Assembly (NCBI RefSeq): GCF_031729055.1
Contig: NZ_JAVMIP010000003.1
Coordinates: 186,001-250,000, forward strand
Direction: 5' to 3'
Length of the DNA: 64,000 nucleotides
From: Pseudocalidococcus azoricus BACA0444
GTDB taxonomy: Bacteria > Cyanobacteriota > Cyanobacteriia > Thermosynechococcales > Thermosynechococcaceae
Position 1 is the first letter of the stretch. Each line of letters begins with the position of its first letter. Positions 25,904-36,489 of the stretch are shown here, piece by piece. The translations under genes were made by a program, and so were the position numbers. The notes below the pieces were generated by a model. It searched no databases and had not been told where the DNA came from. It worked only from the letters and a program-made list of their open reading frames with translations.

Positions 25904-27719
25904 TCCCTAACTCGGCCTGGTAGTTCTGAAGCGCAACTTGGAAATGCTGGATTACCTCTGGGACAGGAACTACCCCTAAATCCCCTTGGGCCCGCGTCCG
26001 TAAACTGAGGCTATTGCTCTCCACTTCTTTGGCTCCAATCACGGCCATGACGGGAATTTTTTCTTTTTCAGCGTTGCGGATTTGTTTGCCTAAGCGTTCG
26101 CCACTTTGATCCAGTTCGGCTCGAATCCCCAGAGTTAACAGTTGAGTCAGCAGGGCCTGGGCAAAGGGATGTTGATCTTCTCCCACGGGTAAGAGGCGAA
26201 TTTGTAACGGAGCCAACCACAGCGGGAAATCCCCGACATATTCTTCAATCAAAATCCCAATCAACCGCTCCAAGGACCCAAAGGGGGCGCGATGGATCAT
26301 CACCGGACGTTTGCGACTACCATCCTCGGCGACATATTCCAGGCCAAAGCGTTCGGGTAAGTTATAGTCCACCTGCACCGTCCCTAATTGCCAATCCCGT
26401 CCCAACGCATCTTGGAAAATAAAGTCCAGTTTGGGGCCATAAAATGCCGCCTCGCCAATGCCAATAAAATGATCCAGGCCCAGGGTTTCCACCGCCCGTT
26501 GAATCGCCCCTTCAGCTTTTGACCAGGCCTCTTCGGAACCAATGTATTTATCAGAATCGGGATCCCGGAAACTGAGGCGGGCCCGGAAGGTCTTGAGATT
26601 GAGGCTCTTAAACACCGAGAGGATCAAATCCACGACATCAAGAAACTCTTGATCCAACTGCTCCGGCGTGACAAACAAGTGGGAATCATCCACCGTAAAG
26701 CCGCGCACTCGGGTTAAACCGCCCAATTCCCCAGACTGTTCATAGCGATAGACCGTGCCAAATTCCGCCAACCGCATCGGTAAACTGCGATAGGAGCGCA
26801 ACTCGTTTTTATAAATCTGAATGTGAAAGGGGCAGTTCATTGGCTTGAGGACAAATCCCTCTTCCACCGCCGCGGCCTGGTCATCATCAGACATCAACGG
26901 GAACATATCTTCTTTGTATTTCTGCCAGTGCCCCGATGTTTTGAATAAATCCACCCGAGCAATGTGGGGCGTAACCACGGGCAAATAACCGCGTTTGAGT
27001 TGTTCCTGCTTGAGAAAATCTTCCAGGGTGTTGCGTAAAACAGTACCTTTGGGAGTCCACAGCGGCAGGCCTGGGCCGACAATATCTGTAAACAAAAACA
27101 AGCCCAATTCTTTCCCCAATTTGCGGTGATCGCGGCGGAGGGCTTCGGCCTTGCGGCGTTTGTGTTCGGCCAATTGCTCCGGAGTTTCAAAAGCCGTGCC
27201 GTAGATGCGTTGAAGTTGGGCTTTGGTTTCATCGCCCCGCCAATAGGCTCCAGCGACACCTTCTAGCTCAATGGCCTGGGGGTTAATTTCACCCGTAGTT
27301 TCGACATGGGGGCCAGCGCACAAATCCCACCACTGATCGCCGAGGTGATAGATCGTGATCGGTTCAGTTTTAATATCGTTGAGGATTTCTAGCTTATAGG
27401 GTTCACCTAGGGCTTGAATGCGGCTTTTGGCTTCCTCCCGACTCACTTCCTCGCGAATTACAGGTAACTTCTGCTTAATGATTTTTACCATCTCTTTTTG
27501 GATCGCCTTTAAGTCTTTCTCCGTAAAGGGTTCCGGGTTATCAAAGTCGTAGTAAAATCCCGTTTCAATCCAGGGGCCGATGGTGACCTGGGCTTTGGGA
27601 AATAGCTTTTGCACTGCCATCGCCAAAACATGGGAAGTCGTATGCCGAATCCGCTTCAGGGTTTCTGATTCACTGGTTTTGGGAAGGTTAAGAAGAGACT
27701 GTGATGCAGAATTAGTCAA
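25878..27719 (-). CDS. thrS: Threonyl-tRNA synthetase
   Basis: 613 residues from a TTG at 27719 with AGGGTG just upstream; a GTG at 27779 is the other candidate. It has an editing-type domain at the N-terminus (HTTSHVLAMAVQKLFPKAQV), class II motifs with MNCPFHIQIYK (zinc cysteine), FTVDDSHLF, the ATP-site HRAPFGSLERLIGILIEEY, and the anticodon domain at the end. No separate TGS domain precedes the editing domain. The last residues and stop fall inside the dinB relic, so the C-terminal tail (ITPGHRSN) may derive from a deletion junction. Confidence 0.95.
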   Translation of the reverse strand: MTNSASQSLLNLPKTSESETLKRIRHTTSHVLAMAVQKLFPKAQVTIGPWIETGFYYDFDNPEPFTEKDLKAIQKEMVKIIKQKLPVIREEVSREEAKSRIQALGEPYKLEILNDIKTEPITIYHLGDQWWDLCAGPHVETTGEINPQAIELEGVAGAYWRGDETKAQLQRIYGTAFETPEQLAEHKRRKAEALRRDHRKLGKELGLFLFTDIVGPGLPLWTPKGTVLRNTLEDFLKQEQLKRGYLPVVTPHIARVDLFKTSGHWQKYKEDMFPLMSDDDQAAAVEEGFVLKPMNCPFHIQIYKNELRSYRSLPMRLAEFGTVYRYEQSGELGGLTRVRGFTVDDSHLFVTPEQLDQEFLDVVDLILSVFKSLNLKTFRARLSFRDPDSDKYIGSEEAWSKAEGAIQRAVETLGLDHFIGIGEAAFYGPKLDFIFQDALGRDWQLGTVQVDYNLPERFGLEYVAEDGSRKRPVMIHRAPFGSLERLIGILIEEYVGDFPLWLAPLQIRLLPVGEDQHPFAQALLTQLLTLGIRAELDQSGERLGKQIRNAEKEKIPVMAVIGAKEVESNSLSLRTRAQGDLGVVPVPEVIQHFQVALQNYQAELGITPGHRSN

Positions 27720-27935
27720 GGTAGCACCCTGGAAACAAATAATAGACAATGATTCTTCTATTTTAGGCAGTGGGGTCACGGCCTGGAATTTTCAGATACG
27801 GCCAAAACAACCTTCACATGATGTATGGTAAATGCCAACTCTTAAATTGATGGTACAAAAATCTAAACGTATGCGGCGGCCAGTTGAAGTCAGGCTGACA
27901 AAACTAGGGACTCAAACCATTACGAATTGATCGCC

Positions 27936-28709
27936 CTAAGCCCAAGTGACTTGTCCTAAATCTGGGGGAACATCCTGCCAGCGGCCAATACCCACAGCTT
28001 TAATTGCTTCTGCTAAATCTACGGCTCCGGTATAGATCGCTTTCCCCACAATTGCCCCAACAATCCCCCGGCCAGCTAGGGCATAAAGAGCGAGAATATC
28101 GGTTAGGGAACTCACACCCCCAGAGGCGATAATTGAGACTTCGACTTGATCGGCTAATTCCTTTAAGGCATCTAGGTTTGGCCCTTGGAGTGTGCCATCA
28201 CGGGCAATATCGGTATAAATAATTCCGCCAATCCCCAGCCGCTGCATCTGTTGAGCCAGTTGAATTGCGGTGATTTCTGAGGTTTCTAGCCAGCCGTGGG
28301 TTGCGACCAGGCCATTTTTGGCATCAATCCCCACCCAAATCTGTTCAGGAAATTCTGCGGCCAGTTCCGCGACTAATTCCGGTTGTTTGAGGGCTACAGT
28401 TCCGAGGATCGCCCGTTCCACCCCCAGGCCCAGTAAAGCTTGCGCTTGCGCTTTTGTGCGCAGACCACCCCCCACCTGGACTGGAATTGGGAGAGTCTGG
28501 GCAATTTCAGCAATGATGTCATAGTTAACAGGCTGGCCCGACTTGGCCCCATCTAGATCCACTAAATGCAGCCGCGTTGCCCCTTGGGAGACAAAACTTT
28601 CGGCCACTTGGCGGGGATTGGCGTTGAAGACTTGGGCCTGGTCATAGTTCCCTTGAAACAAGCGCACACATTGGCCGCCCAACAAATCAATTGCCGGAAT
28701 GACATCCAT
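27936..28709 (-). CDS. hisA: Phosphoribosylformimino-AICAR-phosphate isomerase
   Basis: 257 residues, a TIM barrel starting [20 protein letters not shown] (catalytic Asp8) with [17 protein letters not shown], and the second catalytic aspartate in [14 protein letters not shown]. Histidine biosynthesis step 4, an Amadori isomerisation. The pathway partners are not adjacent. ppk2 lies 74 bp upstream on the same strand. Confidence 0.96.
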   Translation of the reverse strand: MDVIPAIDLLGGQCVRLFQGNYDQAQVFNANPRQVAESFVSQGATRLHLVDLDGAKSGQPVNYDIIAEIAQTLPIPVQVGGGLRTKAQAQALLGLGVERAILGTVALKQPELVAELAAEFPEQIWVGIDAKNGLVATHGWLETSEITAIQLAQQMQRLGIGGIIYTDIARDGTLQGPNLDALKELADQVEVSIIASGGVSSLTDILALYALAGRGIVGAIVGKAIYTGAVDLAEAIKAVGIGRWQDVPPDLGQVTWA

Positions 28710-28783
28710 CGTTATTGCCTAAAACTAACCCATCAATCCAGCCTACTGTGAATTCTTAGGGTTGTTCAGCTTTCCCTTGGCAC

Positions 28784-29674
28784 TTAGTAGATGGAGGGGA
28801 CAAAAAATTGTTCGTTAATCGGCGGGCGGACGTAGTCTTCGGGGGCAGGGCGGCGGGGCGGCAGATCAATGGCCGGGGGCGTGATGTCTTCGTAGGGAAT
28901 TTTGCTAAGGAGGTGGCTAATGCAGTTGAGGTGGGCCCGGCGTTTGTCATCGGCTTCGACCGTAAACCAGGGGGCTTCAGGAATATTCGTATGGGCTAAC
29001 ATCGCATCTTTGGCTTTGGAATAATCCACCCAGCGATCCCGCGATTCGATGTCCATCGGGCTAATTTTCCAGCGTTTAGCCGGTTCTAAAATCCGGGCCT
29101 GGAAGCGGCGTTCCTGTTCATCATCACTGACAGAAAACCAATATTTAATCAGGATAATGCCCGACTTAACCAGCATCCGCTCAAACTGGGGGCAAGAGTC
29201 CATAAATTCGTTATATTGAGCCTCATTGCAAAAGCCCATTACCCACTCCACCCCGGCCCGGTTATACCAACTCCGGTCAAACATGACAATTTCGCCCGCC
29301 CCTGGGAGATGCTCGACATAGCGTTGAAAGTACCATTGGGTTTTTTCGCGGTCTGATGGCGTTCCCAGGGCAACGATCCGGCAACCCCTGGGATTGAGGG
29401 GGGCAGAAATTCGTTTAATCATCCCACCTTTGCCGGCTGCGTCCCGCCCTTCAAAAATAATCACGATCTTCAGGCCAGCGTGTTTAACCCAATACTGCAT
29501 CTTGACCAGTTCAACTTGGAGGCGAGCCAGTTCTTTGTCGTAGAAGTCACGATCGAGTTTGCTGGGTTTTGGAGTTTCGGGCAGGGCTTTCTTCTTGTCC
29601 TTGGCTTTCTTCTTTTTTCCAGGCCCCTCGGTCAATACGTCAGTCGGTGTTGCAGTAGCATCCAATTCAGCCAT
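28784..29674 (-). CDS. ppk2: Polyphosphate kinase 2 family protein
   Basis: 296 residues. A lysine-rich N-terminal tail (GKKKKAKDKKKALPETPK) is followed by the PPK2 core: Walker A GRDAAGKGG at 76-84, Walker B MFDRSWYNRAG near 138-148, and the lid region RRFQARILEPAKRWK. PPK2 enzymes move phosphate between polyphosphate and nucleotides; class I members phosphorylate nucleoside diphosphates. The class is not certain from sequence alone. It is preceded by 284 bp of AT-rich non-coding DNA shared with the divergent sensor gene. Confidence 0.93.
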   Translation of the reverse strand: MAELDATATPTDVLTEGPGKKKKAKDKKKALPETPKPSKLDRDFYDKELARLQVELVKMQYWVKHAGLKIVIIFEGRDAAGKGGMIKRISAPLNPRGCRIVALGTPSDREKTQWYFQRYVEHLPGAGEIVMFDRSWYNRAGVEWVMGFCNEAQYNEFMDSCPQFERMLVKSGIILIKYWFSVSDDEQERRFQARILEPAKRWKISPMDIESRDRWVDYSKAKDAMLAHTNIPEAPWFTVEADDKRRAHLNCISHLLSKIPYEDITPPAIDLPPRRPAPEDYVRPPINEQFFVPSIY

Positions 29675-29958
29675 AGGTCAAGAATCCCAATTTCTCAGCA
29701 AGTGTGGGGAATATTATTACAGTCTGCCAGGCCTGGGAAAATCTCTGTTCATCATTAACACTTTCTTAAGTTGTTTAGGTCTAAATGACCAGAGCCAGGG
29801 GGATTAGCCATGATCAACACACTCGTTTTTGGCGATCCTTGTGGGATTTCCACGCTTAATCCGTTACTTATTTTTCTGAAAATTTAACATTCTTTAATGT
29901 AACGTTAATCTTACCTGACAAGATAGAATAAATTGATGGATATAAAACCTGATAAATA

Positions 29959-32900
29959 ATGACACTGCCGCAGTTTTCAAAAATGCGAGACTCCCTTCGT
30001 AAACCAAAATCCCTGCGAACCTTATTTATCATTTTATTTTTGTTTCAATCGGGAGTTTTCTTAGGACTATCCTATCTCCTGTTCGAGCAATTTAAGCAAA
30101 GAACGATCTCTAACCTACTAACTGCACTGACGATAGAAACCAGTGAACGGATTAATAATAAAATTAGTCAAGAACTGCATACAGCTATTCGTCTCAATGC
30201 AATTAATCGAGATGTTGTTGCGATTACTAACGGCACAACAAATTACAATTCACTTATTCGTGCTGTAGCGATTCAACTCAATAACTTTCCCAACATTTCC
30301 GCCATTGGAGTGAGTCAAGTTGGGGGTTACTCCTTTAGAGTGAATCGTTATGGTGCTACTCCCAATCAATTTGATGTGGAACTCCTGAGTCCTGAGCGTC
30401 CCAATGAGCTACAAATTTTTCGAGTGAACTCTGTTGGAAATAAACTGGTCGATCTGGTAACTATCCGCCCTTTCAAGGTGACAGATTGGCCTTGGTACAA
30501 AAGCATTCAAAATATCAAACCCAATTCCTGGAGCCAGCCCTATATCAGCCGTGAGGGTTCCAACTTAGTTATCAGTACCTATATTCCTATTTATCCAACC
30601 GATACCTACCGCTTGCCCACCCTATTTGTTAGTAGCATTAGTCTCGAAAAAATTAATACTCTCTTAGAAGGACAGCAATTTAAGGTTAAGTCTCTGGCCC
30701 TTATCACCGAGTTGAGTGGGGAATTAGTGGGAGCAACAACCAGGGATAAACCTTATTCACTAGTCAGACATAAAAATGAGCCTGGATATTCCTTTAAACG
30801 AACTCATATTCAAGATAGTTCCAATCCGCTGCTGGTATCCCTGGCTCCTCTACTCCCCCAGGCTAGTACCTTGAAACCCGGAGAGTCGCGTCTAGAAAGT
30901 CTGATCTTTGCCGGTAATCGTTATTATGTTGAGATCGAGCGATTGAACTTTGATCCTAGTTTAGATTGGCTATTAATAACCGTTATTTCCGAAGCTGAAC
31001 TCACCCAGGATATTCAGAAAAACTTAATTCCGATCTTGTTTTTGCTAGCGCTGTTACTTGTGATGATGGGGATATTGAATCTCGTGACTGCCCAGGCCAT
31101 TATTCGCCCAATTCGGACACTTCAAAACCGCACCCGTGAGTTTGTTGCACCCCATACCTCCCTAGAAACGATAGCTCATCCGATCAAAGAAATTAGTGAG
31201 CTTGACTCTGCCTTTGTCGAGATGGCTCAGAAAATCCACATCACCCTTAATCAACTTCAGACTACCAATCACGAACTAGTCGAGCAAAAAGCCCACCTAT
31301 GCCAAATTCTGGATGCAATTCCCATTGGTGTGGCAATCCATGCTCTCCATGGCCAAGTTGAGTACCTGAATCCAGCTGGTATGAGTTTACTGGGACTCAC
31401 CGCAATTCCTAACTCCCCAGGCCTGGATGCACTCAACCAAGACTTTTATCTCTTTCAAGTTGGCCAAAATTGCCCCTACCCCACCGAATTACTCCCCGCT
31501 GTCCAGGCCTTGCACGGTCAAACGACCGAACTTGATGATTTAGAATTTCGCCAAGGGGAACACCACCGGATATTCAAAGCCTATGGTATTCCCATTTATA
31601 ACCAGGCCCGTGAAATTACAGCAGCCCTCGTTATTTTTTTGGATATTACCGAGCGCAAACACCTGGAAGACATTCTCCAAAACTATAACCAGACCCTCGC
31701 GGCAGAAGTGAGACAACAGACCCTCGCGCTAGCCAAAAGTGAAGAAAAATTCCGCTTTGCCTTGCAATCTACGGTGACAAGCTGGTGGGACTGGGATCCA
31801 GTGAATAACTTGATTGACTGGTCTGATAATTTTTACCCGATGATTGGTCGCCCAGCAGAAGCTTGCGAAAAAACGGTAGAAGCCTTTATGACCTTTCTTC
31901 ACCCCGATGACCAGGCCCATGTAGGAGCAGCTATTCAAAATACTCTGATCCATGACATCCCCTACAGAGTCGAGTTTCGCTTCCTCCATCCTGACGGGGC
32001 AATTTGTTGGATTTTAGCGGTGGGAACAGTGCAGCGAGATGAAACAGGGCAAGCCATCCGCATGAGTGGAATCAACCTCGACATTACTGAGCGAAAAACT
32101 ATTGAAGAAGCCCTCCGTAAAAGTGAAGAACGATTCCGGCAAAGTTTTAATACCACCGCTGTCAGTAGTGCCCTCGTGGGGTTGAATGGTCGTTTTATAG
32201 CAGTCAATCCGGCCCTATGTGAATTTTTTGGCTATAGCGAAGACGAACTCAAGGATATCAGTCTCAATGAATTGACGGATGCCGGGGGTTCTCCACTACG
32301 AACCGATTTAATAGAACAACTCCTAAACCGGGTCATTTCTTCTTACTCCCTAGAAAATTGCTATCAACATCGCCTTGGACATCAAGTTTGGGGACTACTC
32401 ACCGTGAGCCTCGTCCGTGATGACCATGAACAACCGCTGTATTATATTTGCCAAATTCAAAACATCGATCCCCTCAAACAAATCCAAGCGGAACTCCAAC
32501 AGGTGAATACAGAATTGGAGTACCTGACTCAGATTGATAGCCTGACGGGGGTCTTTAACCGCCGCTATTTTGATCAGGTGCTGGCCCAAGAGTGGCAAGT
32601 AGCTTGTCGGGAGGGAGATTACTTCGCCCTATTAATGTTGGATATTGACTATTTCAAGAACTATAACGATGCCTTGGGACACCAGGCCGGGGATAGCTGC
32701 CTGATCCAAGTTGCCCAGGCCCTCCAGCGATCCATTCACCGCTCCTCTGACCTAGTGGCCCGCTATGGTGGTGAAGAATTTGTCTTGATCTTGCCCCGTA
32801 CCGATTTATCTGGAGCCGTAGTGATTGCCCAACGAATTCAAGACCTCATCTCAGCCCAAGACCTCCCCCATCCAACCTCAGCAATTTCGCACCAGTTAAC

Positions 32901-33045
32901 CGTCAGTATTGGGATTCAATGTGGCATCCCCAGGCCAGGTCAACCCCCGCAAACCTGGTTAAGAGCCGCGGATGATGCTCTCTACCTAGCCAAGGAAAAG
33001 GGGCGGAATCAGTATGTGGTGAATGGGTCTGAAGCCGCTATTTAA
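29959..33045 (+). CDS. Membrane sensor diguanylate cyclase (Cache-PAS-PAS-PAS-GGDEF)
   Basis: 1028 residues. A membrane helix at ~20-42, an extracytoplasmic Cache-like sensing domain to ~350, a second helix (~357-378) and a HAMP-like linker (RPIRTLQNRTREF) come first. They are followed by about three PAS/PAC units (with DITERKHLED and DITERKTIEE linkers) and a GGDEF domain. The active site is GGEEF at 937-941, with the inhibitory RxxD (RSSD, 928-931) exactly five residues ahead, so both catalysis and product inhibition by c-di-GMP are expected. The ligand is unknown. The gene stands alone. Confidence 0.92.
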   Translation: MTLPQFSKMRDSLRKPKSLRTLFIILFLFQSGVFLGLSYLLFEQFKQRTISNLLTALTIETSERINNKISQELHTAIRLNAINRDVVAITNGTTNYNSLIRAVAIQLNNFPNISAIGVSQVGGYSFRVNRYGATPNQFDVELLSPERPNELQIFRVNSVGNKLVDLVTIRPFKVTDWPWYKSIQNIKPNSWSQPYISREGSNLVISTYIPIYPTDTYRLPTLFVSSISLEKINTLLEGQQFKVKSLALITELSGELVGATTRDKPYSLVRHKNEPGYSFKRTHIQDSSNPLLVSLAPLLPQASTLKPGESRLESLIFAGNRYYVEIERLNFDPSLDWLLITVISEAELTQDIQKNLIPILFLLALLLVMMGILNLVTAQAIIRPIRTLQNRTREFVAPHTSLETIAHPIKEISELDSAFVEMAQKIHITLNQLQTTNHELVEQKAHLCQILDAIPIGVAIHALHGQVEYLNPAGMSLLGLTAIPNSPGLDALNQDFYLFQVGQNCPYPTELLPAVQALHGQTTELDDLEFRQGEHHRIFKAYGIPIYNQAREITAALVIFLDITERKHLEDILQNYNQTLAAEVRQQTLALAKSEEKFRFALQSTVTSWWDWDPVNNLIDWSDNFYPMIGRPAEACEKTVEAFMTFLHPDDQAHVGAAIQNTLIHDIPYRVEFRFLHPDGAICWILAVGTVQRDETGQAIRMSGINLDITERKTIEEALRKSEERFRQSFNTTAVSSALVGLNGRFIAVNPALCEFFGYSEDELKDISLNELTDAGGSPLRTDLIEQLLNRVISSYSLENCYQHRLGHQVWGLLTVSLVRDDHEQPLYYICQIQNIDPLKQIQAELQQVNTELEYLTQIDSLTGVFNRRYFDQVLAQEWQVACREGDYFALLMLDIDYFKNYNDALGHQAGDSCLIQVAQALQRSIHRSSDLVARYGGEEFVLILPRTDLSGAVVIAQRIQDLISAQDLPHPTSAISHQLTVSIGIQCGIPRPGQPPQTWLRAADDALYLAKEKGRNQYVVNGSEAAI

Positions 33046-33127
33046 CCCGATAGCTGTCATCTGGTCTTAAACCGGAATTAGGATCAAAATAAAGAGGCAA
33101 ACTGATTGAGACACCAGGAACGGATTC

Positions 33128-33715
33128 ATGCCTAAAGCGGCTTTACTGACGGCGATTGCTGGCCTCAATCGGGGAATTCTCGCTAACCCAACGGAAAAGA
33201 AAAGGGTTGATGAATTGGCCCAGGGCCTAGAAGCAGTTAACCCCACCCCTGATCTCTTGCAGGCTCCTGATAAGCTAGCGGGTAACTGGCGGTTGATTTA
33301 TACCAGTAGTCAAGCCTTACTGGGCCTGGATCGTGCGCCTCTGGTCAAATTAGGGCAAATTTACCAATGTGTCCGGCCAGCGGAACAAGCCATTTTTAAT
33401 ATTGCCGAGCTTTACGGGCTGCCTTACCTGGAGGGCCTGGTGAGTGTGGTGGCCAAGTTTGAGCCTATTCCTGACGCACCTGCCAGAGTCCGGGTAAAAT
33501 TCCAACGCTCGATCATTGGCTTAAGACAACTGCTCAATTACCGCAGCCCAGAACAGTTTATTAGTCAACTCGCCAGTGGTAAAACCTTGATGGGTCTGGA
33601 CTTCAAGCTCAATAGTGAAGAACAACAGGGCTGGCTAGATATTACCTATCTGGATGATGATCTGCGGCTGGGGCGGGGGAACGAAGGAAGCCTGTTTGTT
33701 TTGAGTAAGTCTTAG
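33128..33715 (+). CDS. PAP/fibrillin family protein
   Basis: 195 residues. The opening PKAALLTAIAGLNRGILANP, the GNWRLIYTSSQALLGLDR core and the C-terminal FKLNSEEQQGWLDITYLDDD L-R-L-G-R-G block are those of plastid-lipid-associated (fibrillin) proteins. In plastids these bind lipids on plastoglobules and thylakoids under stress. The cyanobacterial role is similar by inference. It is flanked by the GGDEF sensor and argF, all on the plus strand with gaps of about 80-90 bp. Confidence 0.9.
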   Translation: MPKAALLTAIAGLNRGILANPTEKKRVDELAQGLEAVNPTPDLLQAPDKLAGNWRLIYTSSQALLGLDRAPLVKLGQIYQCVRPAEQAIFNIAELYGLPYLEGLVSVVAKFEPIPDAPARVRVKFQRSIIGLRQLLNYRSPEQFISQLASGKTLMGLDFKLNSEEQQGWLDITYLDDDLRLGRGNEGSLFVLSKS

Positions 33716-33805
33716 GTCTTCTCCCCCATTTTCCCAAGCCTAAACTTGCTGACATAGGCTAATCTCTAAGGGTCAAGGATCACCGATCGGAGTGCAGTAG
33801 CGGTC

Positions 33806-34720
33806 ATGGAAAGTTTGTGTGGGCGGGATGTGTTAAGCATGGCTGATTTGAGCCGGAGTGAGGTTTTATATCTACTAGATTTTTCTTCGCAAATGAAATC
33901 TGGCGCGATTACCCCCCGCTGTCCCAAAGTCCTGGGCCTCCTGTTCCAAAAAGCCTCAACCCGCACCCGCGTCAGTTTTTCTGTGGCCATGTATCAACTG
34001 GGGGGAAATGTCATTGATCTCAATCCCCAATCTACCCAAGTTGGCCGGGGGGAACCGTTGCCAGATACGGCCCGAGTCTTAGATCGCTATTTAGACGCTT
34101 TAGCCATTCGCACCTTTGCCCAGGCCGACTTAGAAACCATTGCCAATCACGCCCGCATCCCCGTGATCAATGCCTTGACGGATCGAGAACATCCCTGTCA
34201 AGTTCTGGCGGATTTACTGACCTTAAAGGAATCATTCGGGGGCCTGGAGGATTTAACCCTTACCTATGTCGGGGATGGCAATAATATGGCTCATTCCTTG
34301 TTGTTGGGGTGTGCTTTGGTGGGGGTAAATATTCGGATTGCGGCTCCTGTGGGCTATCAACCTTTACCGGAGATTGTCAGCCAGGCCGAGGGGATTGCGG
34401 CGGGGAAAAGTGAAGTGGTGATTACGACCGATGTGAAGGCGGCGGCGGTGGGAAGTCATGCCCTCTATACAGATGTTTGGGCCAGTATGGGACAAGAGGA
34501 TGAAGCTGCGGATCGAATGCCCTTATTCCAGCCTTACCAAATTAATGATGAGCTATTGGAACTGGCTAACCCCAATGCCATTGTCCTCCATTGTTTACCG
34601 GCCCATCGGGGTGAAGAAATTACGACGGCGGTGTTGGAAGGCCCCCAGTCGCGGGTTTGGGAAGAAGCAGAAAATCGTCTCCACGCCCAAAAAGCTCTTT
34701 TAGCTAGCATTCTTGCCTAA
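33806..34720 (+). CDS. argF: Ornithine carbamoyltransferase
   Basis: 304 residues with the carbamoyl-phosphate site STRTR at 51-55 in QKASTRTRVSF, DREHPCQVLADLLT, the DGNNMAHS ornithine-side block, and HCLPAHRGEEI near residue 264 with the catalytic cysteine. Converts ornithine and carbamoyl phosphate to citrulline in arginine synthesis. Length and motifs are complete. No other arg genes are adjacent. Confidence 0.97.
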   Translation: MESLCGRDVLSMADLSRSEVLYLLDFSSQMKSGAITPRCPKVLGLLFQKASTRTRVSFSVAMYQLGGNVIDLNPQSTQVGRGEPLPDTARVLDRYLDALAIRTFAQADLETIANHARIPVINALTDREHPCQVLADLLTLKESFGGLEDLTLTYVGDGNNMAHSLLLGCALVGVNIRIAAPVGYQPLPEIVSQAEGIAAGKSEVVITTDVKAAAVGSHALYTDVWASMGQEDEAADRMPLFQPYQINDELLELANPNAIVLHCLPAHRGEEITTAVLEGPQSRVWEEAENRLHAQKALLASILA

Positions 34721-34876
34721 TTTCTCCCTGATTTGAGACTCCAGCAGATCAAGGTTGGGGGAATTAAGGGCTTTGGGACAACTGATGATTTTGGCAATAG
34801 TCTTTTCGGTTGCCACCACTGTCCGGCCTGGGGAGAGGCGTTAAGCTAAAAAAGAACGGTGTCCAGAATACGACCC

Positions 34877-35842
34877 ATGACGAAGAACATGATTAAAAAA
34901 GTTTGGCAAACCCTGCGCCCGGCCCTCGGTGTCTTGGTGGCAGCAGTATTAATTTGGCAATTGGCTCTTGATGGGGGGACTGTCTTAGCGGCTCGGAGTG
35001 GCGGGCGCGTCGGGGGTGGCTCTTTCAGTCGGCCGGTTCCCAGTCGGTCCTACTCTCGGGGTGGTGGCTATGGAACTCCAGTCTATGGCGGGGGCTTTGG
35101 CTTTCCGTTTTTAATTCCCTTTTTTGGCCTTGGGGGCGGTTTTGGCGGCCTGTTTACCCTGATTTTGTTCTTTGGCCTGGCTAACTTCCTGGTTTCGTCC
35201 TTTCGGCGATTTCGGGAGGAGGGAGATAGCGGCATGGCCAGTGAATTGGGCAGTAGTAACCCAGCCGTGTCTTTGCACGTTCTTCATGTGGGCTTAACGG
35301 CTCAGGCTCGGGAACTACAGGCGGACTTAAATCGGATTGGCCTGAGTGCTGATACGAGTTCTGCCAGCGGGTTAACCAAGGTATTGCAAGAATCCACTTT
35401 GGCTCTGTTGCGGCATCCTGACTATTGGGTCTATGCAGCTTCTGAGGAAAAACAAACCAGGCTCTTAGCCGCAGAAACTCAATTTAACCAACTGGCATTA
35501 GCAGAACGGAGCAAACTCTCGGCCGAAACCCTCTCCAACTATCGCCAAGAACTTCGTCAGACCCCAGTGGTGGCCCTGAGCCAGGCCGAGAAAGATGCCC
35601 TTGCCTATGGGTCTGCCAGTGGTGAATATATTGTTGTTACCTTGATTGTGGCTTCTGAGGGTAAATTCAACTTACCGAAAATTAACTCCAGCAGTGATCT
35701 CCGCCAGGCCCTCCAACAGTTGGGTGGGATTAGTAGTGATCGATTGTTGGCGGTGGAATTACTGTGGCAACCCCAGGCCATGGGTGATACTCTAACTGCT
35801 GATGAGGTTCTACTGGCTTATCCGCAGTTAAAGCTAGTTTAG
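34877..35842 (+). CDS. DUF1517 membrane-associated protein
   Basis: 321 residues from the ATG at 34877 (a GTG at 34859 is possible). A signal-anchor near residues 14-36, then an arginine/glycine/serine-rich stretch with repeated RGGG and GGG, a second hydrophobic segment (FPFLIPFFGLGGGFGGLFTL), and a conserved soluble C-terminal domain. This is the DUF1517 layout known from cyanobacteria and chloroplast thylakoid proteins, with no assigned function. It overlaps the convergent methyltransferase gene by 4 bp. Confidence 0.87.
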   Translation: MTKNMIKKVWQTLRPALGVLVAAVLIWQLALDGGTVLAARSGGRVGGGSFSRPVPSRSYSRGGGYGTPVYGGGFGFPFLIPFFGLGGGFGGLFTLILFFGLANFLVSSFRRFREEGDSGMASELGSSNPAVSLHVLHVGLTAQARELQADLNRIGLSADTSSASGLTKVLQESTLALLRHPDYWVYAASEEKQTRLLAAETQFNQLALAERSKLSAETLSNYRQELRQTPVVALSQAEKDALAYGSASGEYIVVTLIVASEGKFNLPKINSSSDLRQALQQLGGISSDRLLAVELLWQPQAMGDTLTADEVLLAYPQLKLV

Positions 35843-36477
35843 GCGCGGGAGACCACAGCAACCATAAATTCCCAGGCCCAGTTAGGACGGATCCGCTCTA
35901 GGTGGTGAAGGTTTAACTGGGTCTTTTGGATCAGACCTCGCAATTCTGCACGGGTGTAACAGCCCCGATAGGTTGAATCTAGCCAAGGCAGCAGCCAATC
36001 ATAGATCTGACAGAGCCAATAATCTCTGCACCAATCCACAATGATGAGTTTGCCAGCCGGATCGAGGACGCGTTTCATTTCTGTTAGAGCTTTTACAGGT
36101 TCGGGGAAATAATGAAAGGCACTGCTGGTGACAATCCGGTCAAAACTGGCATCAGGAAAAGGAAGTTGCTGGATATTGGCAGATTCAAACTGGGCCTGGG
36201 GAAAGGATTGACATTTATTCATGGCCACAGCCAGCATTTTGGAAGACAGGTCAATGCCGGTAAAGTTTAACTCTGGATATTGGCTTAAGAGGCGATAGGC
36301 AAACTCCCCAGTTCCACAGGCCAGGTCTAAAACCCGATGGGAGGCATGAATATCTGACCAGGCCTGGAGGATGTGTAAAGACTTGTCTAAATAGTCATGC
36401 CAACGGTGATCATAATGAGCCGCCATCCGGTCATATTGCTGTTGGATTCGGGCCTCTAGGGATTTTCTCAAGGTCAT
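35839..36477 (-). CDS. Class I SAM-dependent methyltransferase
   Basis: 212 residues with SAM-binding motif I LDLACGTGEFAYRLL, motif II region FDRIVTSSAFHYFPEP, and motif III near GKLIIVDWC, in the UbiE/Methyltransf_11 group. The substrate is unknown. It starts 12 bp after the stop of the same-strand GT21-type glycosyltransferase, so both may act on one lipid or glycolipid product; that is inference. Confidence 0.88.
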   Translation of the reverse strand: MTLRKSLEARIQQQYDRMAAHYDHRWHDYLDKSLHILQAWSDIHASHRVLDLACGTGEFAYRLLSQYPELNFTGIDLSSKMLAVAMNKCQSFPQAQFESANIQQLPFPDASFDRIVTSSAFHYFPEPVKALTEMKRVLDPAGKLIIVDWCRDYWLCQIYDWLLPWLDSTYRGCYTRAELRGLIQKTQLNLHHLERIRPNWAWEFMVAVVSRA

Positions 36478-36489
36478 TTCTCAGGAATA

